This document shows positions 1 through 8,266 of a DNA stretch of 64,000 nt, in pieces; within the stretch, counting starts at the first letter, position 1, and every line of letters starts with the position of its first letter. The stretch is from Phascolarctobacterium_A succinatutens_B (GTDB lineage Bacteria; Bacillota; Negativicutes; Acidaminococcales; Acidaminococcaceae): the NCBI RefSeq assembly GCF_958453765.1, contig NZ_CAUDZA010000001.1:62001-126000 (forward strand), read 5' to 3'. Below the pieces are notes generated by a model. The model worked only from the letters and a program-made list of their open reading frames with translations. It searched no databases and was not told the DNA's origin. The position numbers and the translations under genes were made by a program.

Positions 1-2
1 TC

Positions 3-596
3 TTACTCTGCAGATTTACTACGGGAAACAACCTCATCAATCAGGCCATATTCCTTAGCTTCTTTGCTTGTCAGATAATGATCGCGCTCGGTATCGACAG
101 CAATTTTTTCCACTGTCTGACCGGTATGCTTTGCCAGTACCTGGTTCATTTCTTCACGGATACGCAGGATTTCACGGGCATGGATTTCAATCTCCGTTGC
201 CTGGCCCTGTGCACCGCCCAAGGGCTGATGAATCATAACACGGGAATACGGCAATGCAAAACGCTTGCCCGGCGCGCCTGCTGCCAGGAGCACAGATGCC
301 ATGCTGGCAGCCATGCCCATGCAGATAGTAGAAACGTCAGGCTTAATATACTGCATCGTATCATAAATAGCCATGCCGGCGCTTACGCTTCCGCCGGGGC
401 TGTTAATATACAGATGGATGTCTTTGTCCGGATCCTCGGACTCAAGGAACAATAACTGAGCAATGACAACATTTGCCATATTGTCATCAATCGGACCGGT
501 AACGAAAACAATCCTATCCTTCAAAAGACGTGAATAAATATCATAGGAACGTTCTCCACGACTAGATTGTTCAACAACGATAGGCACATAATTCAT
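3..596 (-). CDS. clpP: ATP-dependent Clp protease proteolytic subunit
   Basis: Serine peptidase core of the Clp protease; it stacks as heptameric rings and degrades proteins fed by ClpX or other AAA+ unfoldases in the cytoplasm. The protein is 197 aa, the usual ClpP length. The catalytic Ser lies in GMAASMASVLLAAG (about residue 97) and the His in MIHQPLGGAQG (about 122). The start has AAGGAG upstream. It lies 36 bp downstream of tig, the common tig-clpP order; clpX would be expected just past the left window edge. Complete: the stop codon is at bases 3-5. Confidence 0.97.
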   Translation of the reverse strand: MNYVPIVVEQSSRGERSYDIYSRLLKDRIVFVTGPIDDNMANVVIAQLLFLESEDPDKDIHLYINSPGGSVSAGMAIYDTMQYIKPDVSTICMGMAASMASVLLAAGAPGKRFALPYSRVMIHQPLGGAQGQATEIEIHAREILRIREEMNQVLAKHTGQTVEKIAVDTERDHYLTSKEAKEYGLIDEVVSRSKSAE

Positions 597-632
597 TTTG
601 TCACACTCCTTTACTGTAAGTATAACCCAAAA

Positions 633-1916
633 TTATTTTGCGCTGTCGATAACAACGTGAGCAGCTTTGCGGCGCAGGATGTTAGCCAGCAGCAGGCCCA
701 TGGTGCCGTTGCCTTTGATGATTTTCTTAACTTCTTCAGGAGAAGCGCCGTGTTGTGCGGAAATAGCAGCGATTTCTGCATCAACGTCAGCCATGTCAAC
801 CTGAATGTCTTCAGCTTTAGCGATAGCGTCCAGAACAAGGTCGGTCTTAACGTTTTCTTCAGCAACCGGGCGTTGGTTTTCACGGATTTTAGCCATGTCC
901 AAACCGGTGTATTGCATGTACATGTCCAGGCTCATTTTACGGCTTTCCAGGCTCATTTTCATTTCTTCAACCATTTGGCTGATTTTGTCTTCGATCATGA
1001 TTTCCGGAACGCTGAATTTAGCGTTAGCTACAGCCAGGTCAATCAGTTCATGTTCGTATTCAGCTTTAGCGTTAGCTTCAGCAGCTTTTTGCATACGCTC
1101 TTTGTAGTTAGCACGCAGCTCTTCTACAGTTTTGAAGTCGGTCTTGGAAGCAACATATTCGTCGTTCAGTTCCGGCAGCTCTTTGCGTTTTACGTCTTGG
1201 ATGTTTACTTTGAAGATAGCTTCTTTGCCAGCCAGGTCTTTAACAAAGTAATCTTCCGGGAAGGTTACTTCTACGTCAGTGGAATCGCCTTTGGACAGGC
1301 CAACCAGTTGATCTTCGAAGCCGGGGATGAAGGAGTTGGAGCCAACTTCCAGAGGATAGCCTTTGCCTTCGCCGCCGCTGAACGGTTCACCGTCAACGGT
1401 ACCAGCAAAGTCGATGATAGCGAAGTCGCCTTTTTCAATTACAGCGCCTTCTTCAGCAACTACCATTTTAGCGTCGCGGCCCATCATGTCTTTAATTTGA
1501 GCGTCAACCTGCTCGTCGGTTACTTCAACTTCTTTTTTCTCTACATGCAGACCTTTGTATTCGCCCAGTTCCGGTTCCGGTTTCAGGGTTACTTTAATGG
1601 TCAGTTCCATATCTTTGCCTTCTTCGAAGGTAGATTCTTCAACTTTAGGATCGGATACAGGGATCAGTTTTTCCTGGTCCAGAGCTTCGCTGTATGCTTT
1701 GTTAGCAACAATTTCAAAAGCTTCTTGTTTTACAGCTTCTTTGCCATAGTGCATTTCAATGATAGCACGCGGAGCTTTGCCTTTACGGAAGCCAGGGATA
1801 TTTGCCTGGTCAGAAATTTTTTGTACAGCCTTTTTATAGCCTGCGTTTACCTCAGCAGCCGGAGCGGTAATTTTTAAAGTTGCCTCATTTTCTACTCTTT
1901 CAACAGTAACGTTCAT
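633..1916 (-). CDS. tig: Trigger factor, ribosome-bound chaperone
   Basis: Ribosome-associated chaperone and peptidyl-prolyl isomerase that receives nascent chains at the exit tunnel. 427 aa, full length. An N-terminal ribosome-binding domain carries the GFRKGKAPRAIIE signature (about residues 42-54), followed by a central FKBP-like PPIase domain (about 150-245, with GDFAIIDFAG) and a helical C-terminal chaperone domain. A strong GGGAGG site precedes the ATG. It is first in a probable tig-clpP unit; no convincing promoter was identified in the 140 bp upstream. Confidence 0.96.
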   Translation of the reverse strand: MNVTVERVENEATLKITAPAAEVNAGYKKAVQKISDQANIPGFRKGKAPRAIIEMHYGKEAVKQEAFEIVANKAYSEALDQEKLIPVSDPKVEESTFEEGKDMELTIKVTLKPEPELGEYKGLHVEKKEVEVTDEQVDAQIKDMMGRDAKMVVAEEGAVIEKGDFAIIDFAGTVDGEPFSGGEGKGYPLEVGSNSFIPGFEDQLVGLSKGDSTDVEVTFPEDYFVKDLAGKEAIFKVNIQDVKRKELPELNDEYVASKTDFKTVEELRANYKERMQKAAEANAKAEYEHELIDLAVANAKFSVPEIMIEDKISQMVEEMKMSLESRKMSLDMYMQYTGLDMAKIRENQRPVAEENVKTDLVLDAIAKAEDIQVDMADVDAEIAAISAQHGASPEEVKKIIKGNGTMGLLLANILRRKAAHVVIDSAK

Positions 1917-2058
1917 TAATAAAATCCTCCCTTAAATTTATGTGGGTAAAAAATAATATAATCGGATTAAACTGTCAGCCTTCCTTAGCGAAAATGTGCT
2001 GACATAAATCGCTCATAATATCATATCACAATGCTCGCTTCTTGACAATACCAAAAAA

Positions 2059-2081
2059 CCCGACAGACTCAATCTGTCGGG
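2059..2081 (-). terminator. Rho-independent terminator after tRNA-Gly
   Basis: Perfect 9-bp stem (CCCGACAGA/TCTGTCGGG) with a 5-nt loop. On the minus strand it is followed by a run of T, just downstream of the tRNA-Gly 3' end. The other side also carries T-rich sequence, so it may work in both directions. Confidence 0.85.
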
Positions 2082-2093
2082 CAAATTTTTAAT

Positions 2094-2168
<75 letters not shown>

Positions 2169-2226
2169 ATGCATCAGCAACGAATATAAGTATAAGGCAT
2201 TACCGTGTTTTTGTCAACACCTTTTT

Positions 2227-2258
2227 GAAAAAAGTTGAGATTTTTTTCAACTTTTTTC
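2227..2258 (-). terminator. Terminator of the two-gene unknown operon
   Basis: An 11-12 bp A/T-rich stem (AAAAAAGTTGA/TCAACTTTTTT) just beyond the stop of the 95-aa gene. The T-run lies on the minus strand. Confidence 0.65.
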
Positions 2259-2264
2259 TCAGCC

Positions 2265-2552
2265 CTATCCTAACCCATTACAACGCGCCAAATCATCATA
2301 GACAAGCGCCGCCAGACGCTGCGTCAATTCTTTGTTCTCCGCACATAACTTCGTCTGTGACAGCAATGCTTCCAGCTTAGCCTTGTTGCACATCATGCAG
2401 CAGCAGGGCATAATGATTTCGCTGGCCATATAGGCAGCAGCGCGCAAAGACATTTCATCATGCAGCAGGCTGCCGCTTGCTGCCTTGGATGCGAAAACCG
2501 CAAGGCGTATATCCAGCGCCCGCGCCAGCTGTTTTTCCAAAACACCGGCCAT
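2265..2552 (-). CDS. Small cysteine-containing protein of unknown function
   Basis: 95 aa, not recognised. It is largely helical and alanine/leucine-rich, with a Cys/Met cluster PCCCMMC (about residues 49-55) and one further Cys at each of about residues 69 and 90. There is no signal peptide or clear membrane segment. It starts only 3 bp after the stop of the 148-aa gene, so the two are surely co-transcribed and probably coupled. The cluster could bind a metal or be redox-active, but no family is recognised and this is speculation. Confidence 0.6.
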   Translation of the reverse strand: MAGVLEKQLARALDIRLAVFASKAASGSLLHDEMSLRAAAYMASEIIMPCCCMMCNKAKLEALLSQTKLCAENKELTQRLAALVYDDLARCNGLG

Positions 2553-2555
2553 AGC

Positions 2556-3002
2556 TTAACGCATGTTTTCGATAAAATCTTCAAAGGTGTTGATCAATAC
2601 GGTGTGACCGGTAACCTTCAAATCACGCAGGTAAGTACCGTAGGATTCATAAACCTCGTCACTCAGCTCCATTTTCAGGCCTTCCTTAACATATTCATCC
2701 ATCATTTTCAGGATAAAACGGTTAACCTCATTGGTGCCGGGCTTAACATTCAAAGGAATAATGCGGCTTTCAGCCTCATATTTTTCTACAACAACTTTCC
2801 AACCGCCGGGAACAGGCGGCAGACGGGTTGCCTTAATGAAATAATTATCTGGAGAAAAGCCTACATAACCATCCATTTTATTATATAATTTTGCTTTTTG
2901 CAGGGGGAAACCATTTTTATTGCCCCATTTAACGATTTCTTCGCAAACTTCATTATTATGGATTACACTCGGAAAAGTTGCTTCCGCTAAGATTTCAGAC
3001 AT
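2556..3002 (-). CDS. Conserved-looking hypothetical protein, 148 aa
   Basis: Not recognised. A soluble, mixed-charge protein without signal peptide or membrane segments. It has a strong GAGGAGG site and a good promoter, so expression as a real gene is well supported. First gene of a two-gene unit with the Cys-containing 95-aa protein. No catalytic motif stands out; the C-terminal half is acidic and probably helical. Confidence 0.75.
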   Translation of the reverse strand: MSEILAEATFPSVIHNNEVCEEIVKWGNKNGFPLQKAKLYNKMDGYVGFSPDNYFIKATRLPPVPGGWKVVVEKYEAESRIIPLNVKPGTNEVNRFILKMMDEYVKEGLKMELSDEVYESYGTYLRDLKVTGHTVLINTFEDFIENMR

Positions 3003-3031
3003 AGTGATACCTCCTCATGGTTTATAGTCAT

Positions 3032-3060
3032 ATTTTACTCTAACTTGCAGATTATTTCAA
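3032..3060 (-). promoter_or_regulatory. Sigma-A type promoter of the 148-aa/95-aa operon
   Basis: Minus strand: -35 TTGAAA (3055-3060), 17-bp spacer, -10 TAAAAT (3032-3037), about 30 bp before the start codon. Confidence 0.7.
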
Positions 3061-3100
3061 CAAAAAAGCATGTATACAATAAGCAGCAAGCTTTAAAAAA

Positions 3101-3123
3101 ACCGGCATCAAGCAGATGCCGGT
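3101..3123 (-). terminator. Terminator of the amidohydrolase/permease operon
   Basis: Perfect 9-bp stem ACCGGCATC/GATGCCGGT with 5-nt loop, followed on the minus strand by TTTTTT. It lies 16 bp past the stop of the 148-aa membrane protein. Confidence 0.88.
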
Positions 3124-3138
3124 TCAAAAGCAATTCTT

Positions 3139-3585
3139 TTAAATTTGTCCCAAAGCCTTCAAAATGCATTGAGCGATAATCGCGCTGGCAATATAGGTGC
3201 CTACAAAGACAACGATTGCCAGAATAACAATGCGCCAGCCGGTCTTGGCAAAGTCGTCAAGATCCTTGCCTATGGATACACCGGCATAAGCCAAAATAGG
3301 CGTACACAGAGCCACAAAGCCAACATTTTTTACATAACCATTGACAATATCACTGCCCGGAACGCCGGGGATAGTCAGAATACAGCCCAAGGTTACAACC
3401 CATGCTGCTGCAGGAATACCGCCGGGGATATATTTGGACATCAGCATACCGACAAAAGCAATAACCGCCAAAATAAGCAGGCCGGGAATAGACTGGATAA
3501 TATCAGCCTTGGTTCCCAATACGTTGGAGAACAAGCTCATGAAGGTTACAATAGCCAAAATGATAATTGTATCTTTAATTTTCAT
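3139..3585 (-). CDS. Small integral membrane protein, partner of the DUF3100 permease
   Basis: 148 aa with about four or five hydrophobic segments and glycine/proline-rich turns (YIPGGIPAAAW, IPGVPGSD). Its start overlaps the stop of the upstream membrane gene (TAATG), which argues for fixed stoichiometry and a two-subunit permease. The upstream M20 amidohydrolase suggests import of an amide-type substrate (p-aminobenzoyl-glutamate or acyl-amino acid-like) or export of its product. The substrate is inferred from context only. Confidence 0.75.
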   Translation of the reverse strand: MKIKDTIIILAIVTFMSLFSNVLGTKADIIQSIPGLLILAVIAFVGMLMSKYIPGGIPAAAWVVTLGCILTIPGVPGSDIVNGYVKNVGFVALCTPILAYAGVSIGKDLDDFAKTGWRIVILAIVVFVGTYIASAIIAQCILKALGQI

Positions 3586-4391
3586 TATGCTTCCTCTCCT
3601 TTCTTATCAGCTTCTGGCAGTACGCCATATTTTATCTTATAGCATCTCTTATAGAGCCATTCGGTCATCGGCAGGCCCAGCCATACGGACATATACAGAC
3701 CGTCAAGACCGGAAAGCATATTACTTGCTGCGCCGAAGGCTGCCAGCTGGTCAGCCATATCAGGATACATAGCAACCAAAGAGCCTACAGCAGCCGTCAT
3801 CATGCTGGCAGAGCCTACACCGGAGGCCATAGCCAATGCATACGGATGAATCGGCAATACGGAAGCAGCAACGCTGGCCATCAGGCCGAAGAAAATAGTA
3901 CCGAAAACAGTGCCGGCAATATAAACGCCCATAACGCCGCGGCCTTCACTGCTGTCCAGGCCAAACTTTTCGCCGATAAGCGCAACGTTAGGCTCACGGG
4001 CGATAGAATGCGCCGCACCGATGGTTTCACGCTTCAGGCCCAGGTAAACAGCAATCGGTACGCCCAAAAGCACAGTACCGAGGTTACCGAACTCCTGCAG
4101 AATCAGCGCCGGAGAAGCAGCCAGAATCTTCGGCAGAGTCGGACCTACCAGCGTACCGTAGCGTGCCATCAAAAGCATCAGCGTTACGCCAACCAGACTG
4201 CTGGCATCCAGCATTTCCTTTTTACCGGACAAGTTCAAAAACTTAGGTGTTGTCAAAATGCCCAGAAGCAGAGCGTACAGCATCGGCAGCAGCACGATGC
4301 GTCCGATACCGAACTTCAGGGTATGAGTGCCGATTAGCTCGGAAACTATAATCAGCGCCAGAATTATGGCATGTAATTTAATGTTCTTCAT
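3585..4391 (-). CDS. DUF3100-type integral membrane permease
   Basis: 268 aa from the ATG at 4391, chosen because GGGAGG lies 7 bp before it; an upstream in-frame GTG lacks a site. It has about eight hydrophobic segments and resembles the DUF3100 membrane family, which is often found beside AbgB-like M20 hydrolases. The TAATG overlap with the following membrane gene suggests coupled translation. Probable role: uptake of the amidohydrolase substrate. The transport direction and ligand are not shown by sequence. Confidence 0.75.
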   Translation of the reverse strand: MKNIKLHAIILALIIVSELIGTHTLKFGIGRIVLLPMLYALLLGILTTPKFLNLSGKKEMLDASSLVGVTLMLLMARYGTLVGPTLPKILAASPALILQEFGNLGTVLLGVPIAVYLGLKRETIGAAHSIAREPNVALIGEKFGLDSSEGRGVMGVYIAGTVFGTIFFGLMASVAASVLPIHPYALAMASGVGSASMMTAAVGSLVAMYPDMADQLAAFGAASNMLSGLDGLYMSVWLGLPMTEWLYKRCYKIKYGVLPEADKKGEEA

Positions 4392-4420
4392 TACATTCCC
4401 TCCCACAAATTATTTCTATT

Positions 4421-5731
4421 TTACTTATTAAAATAGCTCTCCAATTTTGCAATGTACTCTTCCTTGGTAAGAATCGGCTTAAAATCCGCCAAGATAGCCT
4501 TAGCCTCCTTAGCGTCATCATACAGCAAATCTATCAACATCATGGCAAAGGCTTTGGCAGGAAGCAGTACAGCAGCATTAAAATCTACCATATGGAAGTC
4601 AGGTGTATGCAGCAGGCCGTCCGTACCGCCGATAAACGGATGGATAACAGGCATCAGATGTGATACGTCACCCATATCGGTAGAGGCGCTGAAATGACCG
4701 GCATCCTTTATCTCTACATCCGGATAAGCAATTTTAGCATTGGCTGCAAACAGCTCATTCATACGCTTGTTGCAACTCAACGGGAACATGCCGGGCAGTG
4801 TTTCGATAACAGTCTTGGCACCGACAGCATCGCCGCCAGCCTTGAGTGCTGCGTCAACGCGTGTATGTGTGGAATCAATAGCATCCATGGTTTTCGCACG
4901 CACATACAGCTCCAGGCGTACATCATCAGGCACGGAATTTACAAAGTCACCACCCTTAGTAATAATAGGGTGTACACGCACAACATCCTGCTCACGGAAG
5001 GTTTCACGCAAAGCGTTGATGCCCATCAGGCCCAGGCAGGCAGCATTCAGCGCGTTGACACCTTCATGCGGAGCGTCGGCTGCATGAGCGGTTTTGCCGA
5101 TATAGCGAACGGTTTTACCTACAAAGCCGTTGCTGCTTTCGCCGATAGAAACCGTAGGCTTCGGCATATTTTTATCGGCATGCATCTGCATGGCCATATC
5201 AATATCATCAAAAGCACCTTCATAAATCAGTTCGCCCTTACCGCTCATAAAATGCAGCTTGCCAGACTCCACTAATTTTTTGCGGTACGCAATTTCGATA
5301 TATTCCTCAGCAGGAACGCCGAAGAACACAACGTCACCTGCAAGCTCCGGCAGCACGCCGGATTTTACGATACCGCAAGCAGCACCAAGCATGGCGGAAA
5401 TCTGCAGGTTATGGCCACAGGCATGCGCTGCGCCTGTGGCCGGGTCTGCCTTCGGACTTGTCGGGCAGCCAACCGCGTCCAGCTCACCCAGAACTGCTGC
5501 CGTCGGACCGGGCTTGCCGCCCTTGGCACGTCCCTTAACGCCATTGATTGCCAAGCCTGTCTGCGGCTCCAAGCCTAAGTCATGCATAAATTCCGCAACC
5601 TTGGCAGCAGTCTTGACTTCCTTAAAGCCTAATTCCGGTTCATCGTTGATGCCGGCACAAATAGCCTTTATCTTGTCCGCATATGCGTCAATTGCCGCAC
5701 ATGCCTTTTCTTTTAAAATTTCTTTTGTCAT
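4421..5731 (-). CDS. AbgB-like M20 family amidohydrolase
   Basis: 436 aa. The ATG at 5731 is preferred over the longer frame because GGAGG sits 9 bp upstream and the protein then begins MTKEIL. M20 metallopeptidase with the metal-binding HACGHN motif (about residue 103), a PAEEY catalytic-Glu motif (about 140), and a dimerisation/lid domain before the C-terminal metal ligand. The Tyr-Arg-Lys-Lys stretch after PAEEY is typical of AbgB p-aminobenzoyl-glutamate hydrolase and related amidases. It probably hydrolyses an N-acyl or aryl-amide bond in the cytoplasm. First gene of a three-gene operon with two membrane proteins. Confidence 0.88.
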   Translation of the reverse strand: MTKEILKEKACAAIDAYADKIKAICAGINDEPELGFKEVKTAAKVAEFMHDLGLEPQTGLAINGVKGRAKGGKPGPTAAVLGELDAVGCPTSPKADPATGAAHACGHNLQISAMLGAACGIVKSGVLPELAGDVVFFGVPAEEYIEIAYRKKLVESGKLHFMSGKGELIYEGAFDDIDMAMQMHADKNMPKPTVSIGESSNGFVGKTVRYIGKTAHAADAPHEGVNALNAACLGLMGINALRETFREQDVVRVHPIITKGGDFVNSVPDDVRLELYVRAKTMDAIDSTHTRVDAALKAGGDAVGAKTVIETLPGMFPLSCNKRMNELFAANAKIAYPDVEIKDAGHFSASTDMGDVSHLMPVIHPFIGGTDGLLHTPDFHMVDFNAAVLLPAKAFAMMLIDLLYDDAKEAKAILADFKPILTKEEYIAKLESYFNK

Positions 5732-5757
5732 TTCAGTGCGCCTCCAACGTACCTGTC

Positions 5758-5832
5758 TATTTGACACGTACATTAATAAAAAAAATTAAGTATTTGACTC
5801 AATTATATCATACTTATAGGTAAAGTCAAATA
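5758..5832 (-). promoter_or_regulatory. Promoter and operator-like half-sites of the amidohydrolase operon
   Basis: Minus strand: -35 TTGACT (5824-5829), 16-bp spacer, -10 TATAAT (5802-5807). TATTTGACT (5791-5799) and AGTCAAATA (5824-5832) form a 9-bp inverted repeat around the -10 and cover the -35. A further direct copy TATTTGAC lies at 5758-5765, 33 bp from the second. The rest of the 5774-6052 gap holds no gene. Confidence 0.55.
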
Positions 5833-6052
5833 AGAATATCCGCTAAAAAAATCGTTGCCTCATAATGTGCAATTTGATGCAATATCAGCTAGTTTTCAGA
5901 ATATTGTCCACTAAATACATGCTCTAAAATGTTTACTCCCTACTTTTTTGCTAAGTTTTACAGTTTTTCTGTTTACCTTTTACCGACATCTGTGCTAAAA
6001 TATAAAAATGGTATTTGTCGGCAGAAAGAATCCGACTTAAAACAGTTGACTG

Positions 6053-6081
6053 CTGACAACTACAGCACATGTTGATATAAT
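6053..6081 (+). promoter_or_regulatory. Promoter of cysE
   Basis: -35 CTGACA (6053-6058), 17-bp spacer, -10 TATAAT (6076-6081), then AAGGAAAGGAG and the ATG at 6102. The short leader leaves no room for a T-box or riboswitch downstream of this promoter. Confidence 0.75.
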
Positions 6082-6101
6082 ATAAGGAAAGGAGTCTTGA
6101 C

Positions 6102-6794
6102 ATGTTTGCTCAGATGAAAAAAGATATTGATGCCATTATGCTGCGCGACCCGGCCGCAAAAACAAGACTGGAGGCCGCACTGTGTTATCCCGGGCTACAT
6201 GCCATCTGGCTCCATCGTATAGCGCATCACTTTTATCTGAAAGGCTGGGTAGTATTCCCACGCCTGCTTAATACATTTTCCCGCTTTCTTACCGGTATAG
6301 ACATCCATCCCGGTGCTAAACTGGGCCCCGGTCTTTTTATTGACCATGGTATGGGACTTGTTATCGGCGAAACCGCTGAGCTTGGCAGCAACGTCACGCT
6401 CTATCAGGGAGTTACTCTCGGCGGTACCGGCAAGGAAAAGGGCAAGCGCCATCCCACCATCGGCAACAATGTTGTTGTTTCCAGCGGTGCGAAGGTGCTC
6501 GGTTCCTTCAAGGTAGGCGACAATTCCAAAATTGGCAGCGGCAGCGTAGTTCTTAAAGAGGTTCCGCCAAATTCCGTCGTTGTTGGTGTACCCGGACGTG
6601 TTGTAACACGCAATGGTGTACGTATTGCCTCCAACAATGATGCCGAAAGCATGATTGACCTGAACCATGATAAGCTGCCTGATCCGGTAGCAGATTATGA
6701 AGAGCTGCTTGCCAAGCACATGGAAGAAATAAATGGCCGCCTCAAAGAATTGGAAAATCTTATTTATGACACTCAAAGTAAGCATTCTGACTAA
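6102..6794 (+). CDS. cysE: Serine O-acetyltransferase
   Basis: Makes O-acetylserine from serine and acetyl-CoA, the committed step of cysteine synthesis. 230 aa. An N-terminal helical part contains AIWLHRIAHHFYLKG, followed by the left-handed beta-helix of hexapeptide repeats (about residues 65-165) with the active-site signature IDHGMGLVIGETAELG and the acetyl-CoA-binding GVTLGGTGK segment. The C-terminal tail (about 185-230) is helical and charged. It is followed 14 bp later by a GltD-like flavoprotein, probably in the same transcript. Confidence 0.95.
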   Translation: MFAQMKKDIDAIMLRDPAAKTRLEAALCYPGLHAIWLHRIAHHFYLKGWVVFPRLLNTFSRFLTGIDIHPGAKLGPGLFIDHGMGLVIGETAELGSNVTLYQGVTLGGTGKEKGKRHPTIGNNVVVSSGAKVLGSFKVGDNSKIGSGSVVLKEVPPNSVVVGVPGRVVTRNGVRIASNNDAESMIDLNHDKLPDPVADYEELLAKHMEEINGRLKELENLIYDTQSKHSD

Positions 6795-6808
6795 AAAGAG
6801 GTAGAAAA

Positions 6809-8197
6809 ATGAGCAGAACAATGACCACAGCAGAAGCCATTCAGGAAGCACGCCGCTGCCTGAACTGTGCGCGCCCTACGTGCCGCACCGGCTGTCCGAT
6901 TGAAAACAATATTCCCGGCTTTATCCGTGCCTTAAGCGAAGGTAATATCGGTATGGCCTACGAGATTATTTCCGAACGCAGCAATCTGCCCGCTATCTGC
7001 GGACGTGTCTGCCCGCATGAGCGTCAGTGCGAAGCACATTGCGTGCTGACAAAAAAGAAATGCGGTATCGAAATCGGCAGTCTGGAAATGTTCATTGCCG
7101 ACTTTGCCCACAACAATGATTTGAAGCCCACGCAGCCTTCAAGCAAGCTGCGCGGTAAGGTTGCCGTAATCGGCTCCGGCCCTGCAGGTCTTACCGTTGC
7201 CGGTGATTTGGCAAAAATGGACTTTGATGTTACTATTTTCGAAGCACAAAGCGAACCGGGCGGCGTACTGCTTTTCGGCATTCCGGAATTCCGTCTGCAA
7301 AAAGATGTTGTCCGCCGTGAAATCAGCGAGCTGCAACATATCGGTGTGGAAATCCGCACCAAGCAGCTTGCCGGCGTAGATTTTACCGTAGATGACCTTT
7401 TTGCCCAAGGCTATGATGCAATTTTCATGGGCACAGGTACCTCTCTGCCGCGCACATTGGACATCCCCGGCAAGGAGCTGTCCGGTATTTTGACAGCAAC
7501 CTACTTCCTGCGTATGGTTGTACTGGCTGACGGAGGCAAGCTGGATGCCAGCGAAACACTGCTGCACACCGGTGACAACGTTATCGTTGTTGGCGCAGGC
7601 AACGTGGCTATGGATGCGGCCCGCACCTCTATCCGCCGCGGCGCAAAAAATGTTACCATCGTCTACCACAAAACTGAAGCTGAAATTTCTGCTTTTCCAT
7701 CCGAATATGAAGCCGCTGTTGCCGAAGGTGTACAGTTCCGCTTCCTGAAGCAGCCTATCGCCTACTTCAACAAGAAGCAGATGCGCGCCTTAAAGAATAT
7801 CCGCCGACAGGCTACGGCAGCGGACGAAACCGAATTAGCCGGCTTATTGCTGCAAAACATCACCAAAACCGAAAATGGTGAGTTTATCGCGGAAGGTGGC
7901 CAGGAGCTTATCCCCTGCGATTGCGTAATTCTCGCAGTAGGCCAAAAACCGGCAGCACGCATTGTTTCCAGTACCAAAGGCATTCAGGTTGATAAGCAGG
8001 GCTTTGTTATCACCCGTGACCGTCCCTACGGCATGACTACCCGCGCCGGTGTCTTCAGCAGCGGCGATGTGGTACATGGTCCTGCTACCGTCGTGCTGGC
8101 AATGAAGGAATCGAAGAAGGTAGCTGCAGGCATTGCACAATACGTTGATGCCAAAAAGCTGCTGGAAGACTGCACTATGGATTCCACTACTCTGTAA
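6809..8197 (+). CDS. NAD(P)H-dependent GltD/NfnB-like flavoprotein oxidoreductase
   Basis: 462 aa. An N-terminal Fer4_20-type domain has cysteines in RRCLNCARPTCRTGCP and ICGRVCPHERQCEAHC (about residues 15-75) that ligate Fe-S clusters. An FAD-binding GSGPAGLTVAGDLA follows (about 117), then an NAD(P)-binding GAGNVAMDAARTS (about 257), and a C-terminal FAD motif GVFSSGDVVHGPATVVLAM. This matches the glutamate synthase small-subunit family (GltA/GltD type). No large GltB subunit or NfnA partner is nearby, so the electron acceptor and reaction are uncertain. Placement 14 bp after cysE hints at a role in sulfur or amino-acid redox metabolism. Confidence 0.85.
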   Translation: MSRTMTTAEAIQEARRCLNCARPTCRTGCPIENNIPGFIRALSEGNIGMAYEIISERSNLPAICGRVCPHERQCEAHCVLTKKKCGIEIGSLEMFIADFAHNNDLKPTQPSSKLRGKVAVIGSGPAGLTVAGDLAKMDFDVTIFEAQSEPGGVLLFGIPEFRLQKDVVRREISELQHIGVEIRTKQLAGVDFTVDDLFAQGYDAIFMGTGTSLPRTLDIPGKELSGILTATYFLRMVVLADGGKLDASETLLHTGDNVIVVGAGNVAMDAARTSIRRGAKNVTIVYHKTEAEISAFPSEYEAAVAEGVQFRFLKQPIAYFNKKQMRALKNIRRQATAADETELAGLLLQNITKTENGEFIAEGGQELIPCDCVILAVGQKPAARIVSSTKGIQVDKQGFVITRDRPYGMTTRAGVFSSGDVVHGPATVVLAMKESKKVAAGIAQYVDAKKLLEDCTMDSTTL

Positions 8198-8217
8198 TAA
8201 GCATTTTTGCATACAAT

Positions 8218-8259
8218 AAAACCGTCATTTCCCCAATAATCTGAGGAAATGACGGTTTT
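8218..8259. terminator. Bidirectional terminator between the flavoprotein gene and pdxK
   Basis: 15-bp perfect stem (8218-8232 with 8245-8259) with flanking A and T runs on both sides, placed between two convergent genes. Confidence 0.93.
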
Positions 8260-8266
8260 ATTTCTT

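Noticed and set aside
567..1877. Long plus-strand frame of 436 codons opposite tig
   Set aside because: Antisense shadow of tig; Phe/Val-rich composition, no ribosome site, and tig is unambiguous.
5833..6052. T-box or S-box leader before cysE
   Set aside because: No T-box UGGN pattern, specifier stem or terminator/antiterminator pair was found, and a good promoter lies at 6053-6081.
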